DNA of 64,000 nt from Aristolochia californica (Eukaryota > Streptophyta > Magnoliopsida > Piperales > Aristolochiaceae): contig JARWKL010000004.1 in the NCBI GenBank assembly GCA_029961685.1, forward strand, positions 25,301,610 through 25,365,609, given 5' to 3'. Shown one piece after another: positions 62,821 to 64,000 of the stretch (positions are counted from its first letter, which is position 1; each line of letters opens with the position of its first letter). The notes beneath the pieces were generated by a model. The model had not been told where the DNA came from. It made no database searches and was given only the letters and a program-made list of their open reading frames with translations. Made by a program: the position numbers and the translations under genes.

Positions 62821-64000
62821 TTCCTTATAAATCTCTGAGCTATTAGGGTTCAACTAGTGGAATTTCCCAAACTTGGATAACAAAACTTTTGTGTTCTTTT
62901 GTGGTGTGTGAAAAAATTTTCTTTACTAACTTTTGTTATTGCTTTAAATTCATTCAATACATAAACTCTAAAATTTTCTTTTTGTAGTGATATATTAGCC
63001 TTTTTTCTAATTTTTTTTTTTACAAGATGAAGGGAAAGTGAAAACTCAAGTTTTGATTGAAGAAAAACGTATACATCTTAAATGGAAATGCACAATGCAC
63101 AAATGTAGAGAGAGATAATTCCAAAAAGTGTCTGTAATTTTTAGAGATTGTAAACACTTTTTAGTTTTTATATATCTGGTTTTGCAATCGTTGGGAAAAG
63201 GGGGAGGCGTGGGATTTTTAACTGAGTGTTGACTTCTAATCCATAAGTCATTCCTTACAAAAATATAGCCCGTTACGCATGATAAATCAAATACAATCAC
63301 CCACGACCGTTTGGTCAACTTTTTGGAAATTGGAAAAATAATGCCTTGTTTGACTCGGGTAAATATCCCACCGCAGGTTCACTTGGGAATTTAATGTTAT
63401 TCTCTTTAAAATGTTTGGATCCATAGCTCATTTGCATCTTTAACATCTTTCAAGCATCCATAACCATTTTTTAAAACATGTGTAGAAAAATCTCTTTCAT
63501 ATAAAATTCCAAGCAATTATGGTTGAACTAGTGGAATTCCCCTAATTTGGATAACAAAAATTTTGTGTTCATTTTAACTTTGTGAATAAATTTTCTTTAG
63601 TTACATTTGTATTGCTTGAAATTCTTGTCTTACAAAAAATCTAAAATTTTCAGTTTGTTCTAATCTATTTTCCTTTTCTCTCTCTTTTTTTTTACGAGAA
63701 GAAGGGAAAGTGAAAAATCAAGTTTGTATTTAAGAAAAAAGTATAAATCTAAAATAGAAATGCACAATTAAAAATGTAGAGTGAGATAATTCCAAAAAGT
63801 GTGTGTATTTTTTTAGGGATTGTAAACTCTTTATACTTTTTTTATATCTGGTTCTGCAATCGTCAAAAAAAGGGGGAGGCGGGGGATTTTTAACTGAGTG
63901 TTGAGACCCAATCCATAAGTCATTCCTTAAAAAAATATAGCCCATTACGCATGATAAATCACTTTACAATCATCTTTCATCGTGATGTCAACTTTTTGTA
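62821..64000 (+). repeat. Satellite array, right end of window
   Basis: The anchor is at 63,417. After about 62,820 the match to block B fades. The GTTCATTTTAACTTTGTGAAT variant near 63,570 recalls the GTTCATTTTAGGTTTGTGAAT variant of blocks B, C and D. No other feature is visible and the window stops inside a monomer. Confidence 0.88.

Larger units (their letters stand above)
58424..64000 (+). repeat. Tandem satellite array, right part
   Basis: The same 672-bp satellite resumes in the same orientation and phase directly after the LTR insertion. Anchors are at 58,774, 59,448, 60,118 (GAATCC), 60,775 (GGACCC), 61,433 (GGATCG), 62,104, 62,743 and 63,417. The spacing across the insertion (57,666 to 58,774, 1108 bp) equals one ordinary 677-bp monomer plus the 426-bp LTR plus its 5-bp target duplication, so the array was continuous before insertion. 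The window ends inside a monomer. Confidence 0.98.

Noticed and set aside
1..64000. CRISPR array
   Set aside because: Repeats are about 672 bp long with no unique spacers, in a eukaryotic-looking satellite. None of the short repeat and spacer pattern is present.
1..64000. CENP-B box in the monomer
   Set aside because: CAATCGTCGGGAAAAGG superficially recalls parts of the box, but the required TTCG and CGGG spacing is not met, and plants are not known to use this box.
1..64000. Replication origin of the yeast ARS type
   Set aside because: AT-rich matches to short degenerate motifs are expected everywhere in such sequence and carry no weight.

Overview
The whole window is one long tandem satellite array with a single foreign insertion. 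There is no protein-coding gene, tRNA, rRNA or CRISPR array that I can support. The unit is about 672 bp, roughly 70% A+T by eye, and always lies in the same orientation. Most copies carry a GGATCC (BamHI) site, which I used as the anchor. I located 93 anchor sites or point-mutated versions of them. Three more monomers have lost the anchor by deletion, near 16,420, 32,990 and 55,160. That is about 96 monomers in 64 kb, with spacings clustered at 660-677 bp.

The organism is a eukaryote and most likely a flowering plant. The support is modest: kilobase-scale satellite organisation, a 426-bp solo LTR at 57,993-58,418 with TG...CA ends and a 5-bp target duplication, and two patches of plant-type telomere heptads (TTTAGGG) inside the satellite. 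The setting could be centromeric, pericentromeric or subtelomeric heterochromatin. The sequence alone does not decide which.

Layout. 1-626 is array. 627-4489 (block A) is repeated almost exactly at 25,141-28,990 (A'). 4490-5705 is a patchwork made of pieces of neighbouring monomers. 5706-7900 is array. 7901-12,289 (block D) is an older relative of block B. 12,601-19,345 (block B) is repeated almost exactly at 29,161-35,915 (B'). 19,346-25,140 is array with a local three-monomer duplication. 35,916-57,992 is a long run of diverged monomers with many small internal deletions, clustered at 40.3-44.0 kb. The solo LTR follows, then more array. 59,291-62,820 (block C) is a third, more diverged relative of B with one extra monomer.

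The main history visible is one large duplication. A and B are separated by about 8.1 kb in the first copy (4490-12,600) but by only about 170 bp in the second (28,991-29,160). Smaller events include deletions between short direct repeats, 24-54 bp tandem duplications, templated replacements, telomere-like filler and CpG decay. No genes act together here. The biology is repeat turnover and, possibly, chromatin function of the satellite.
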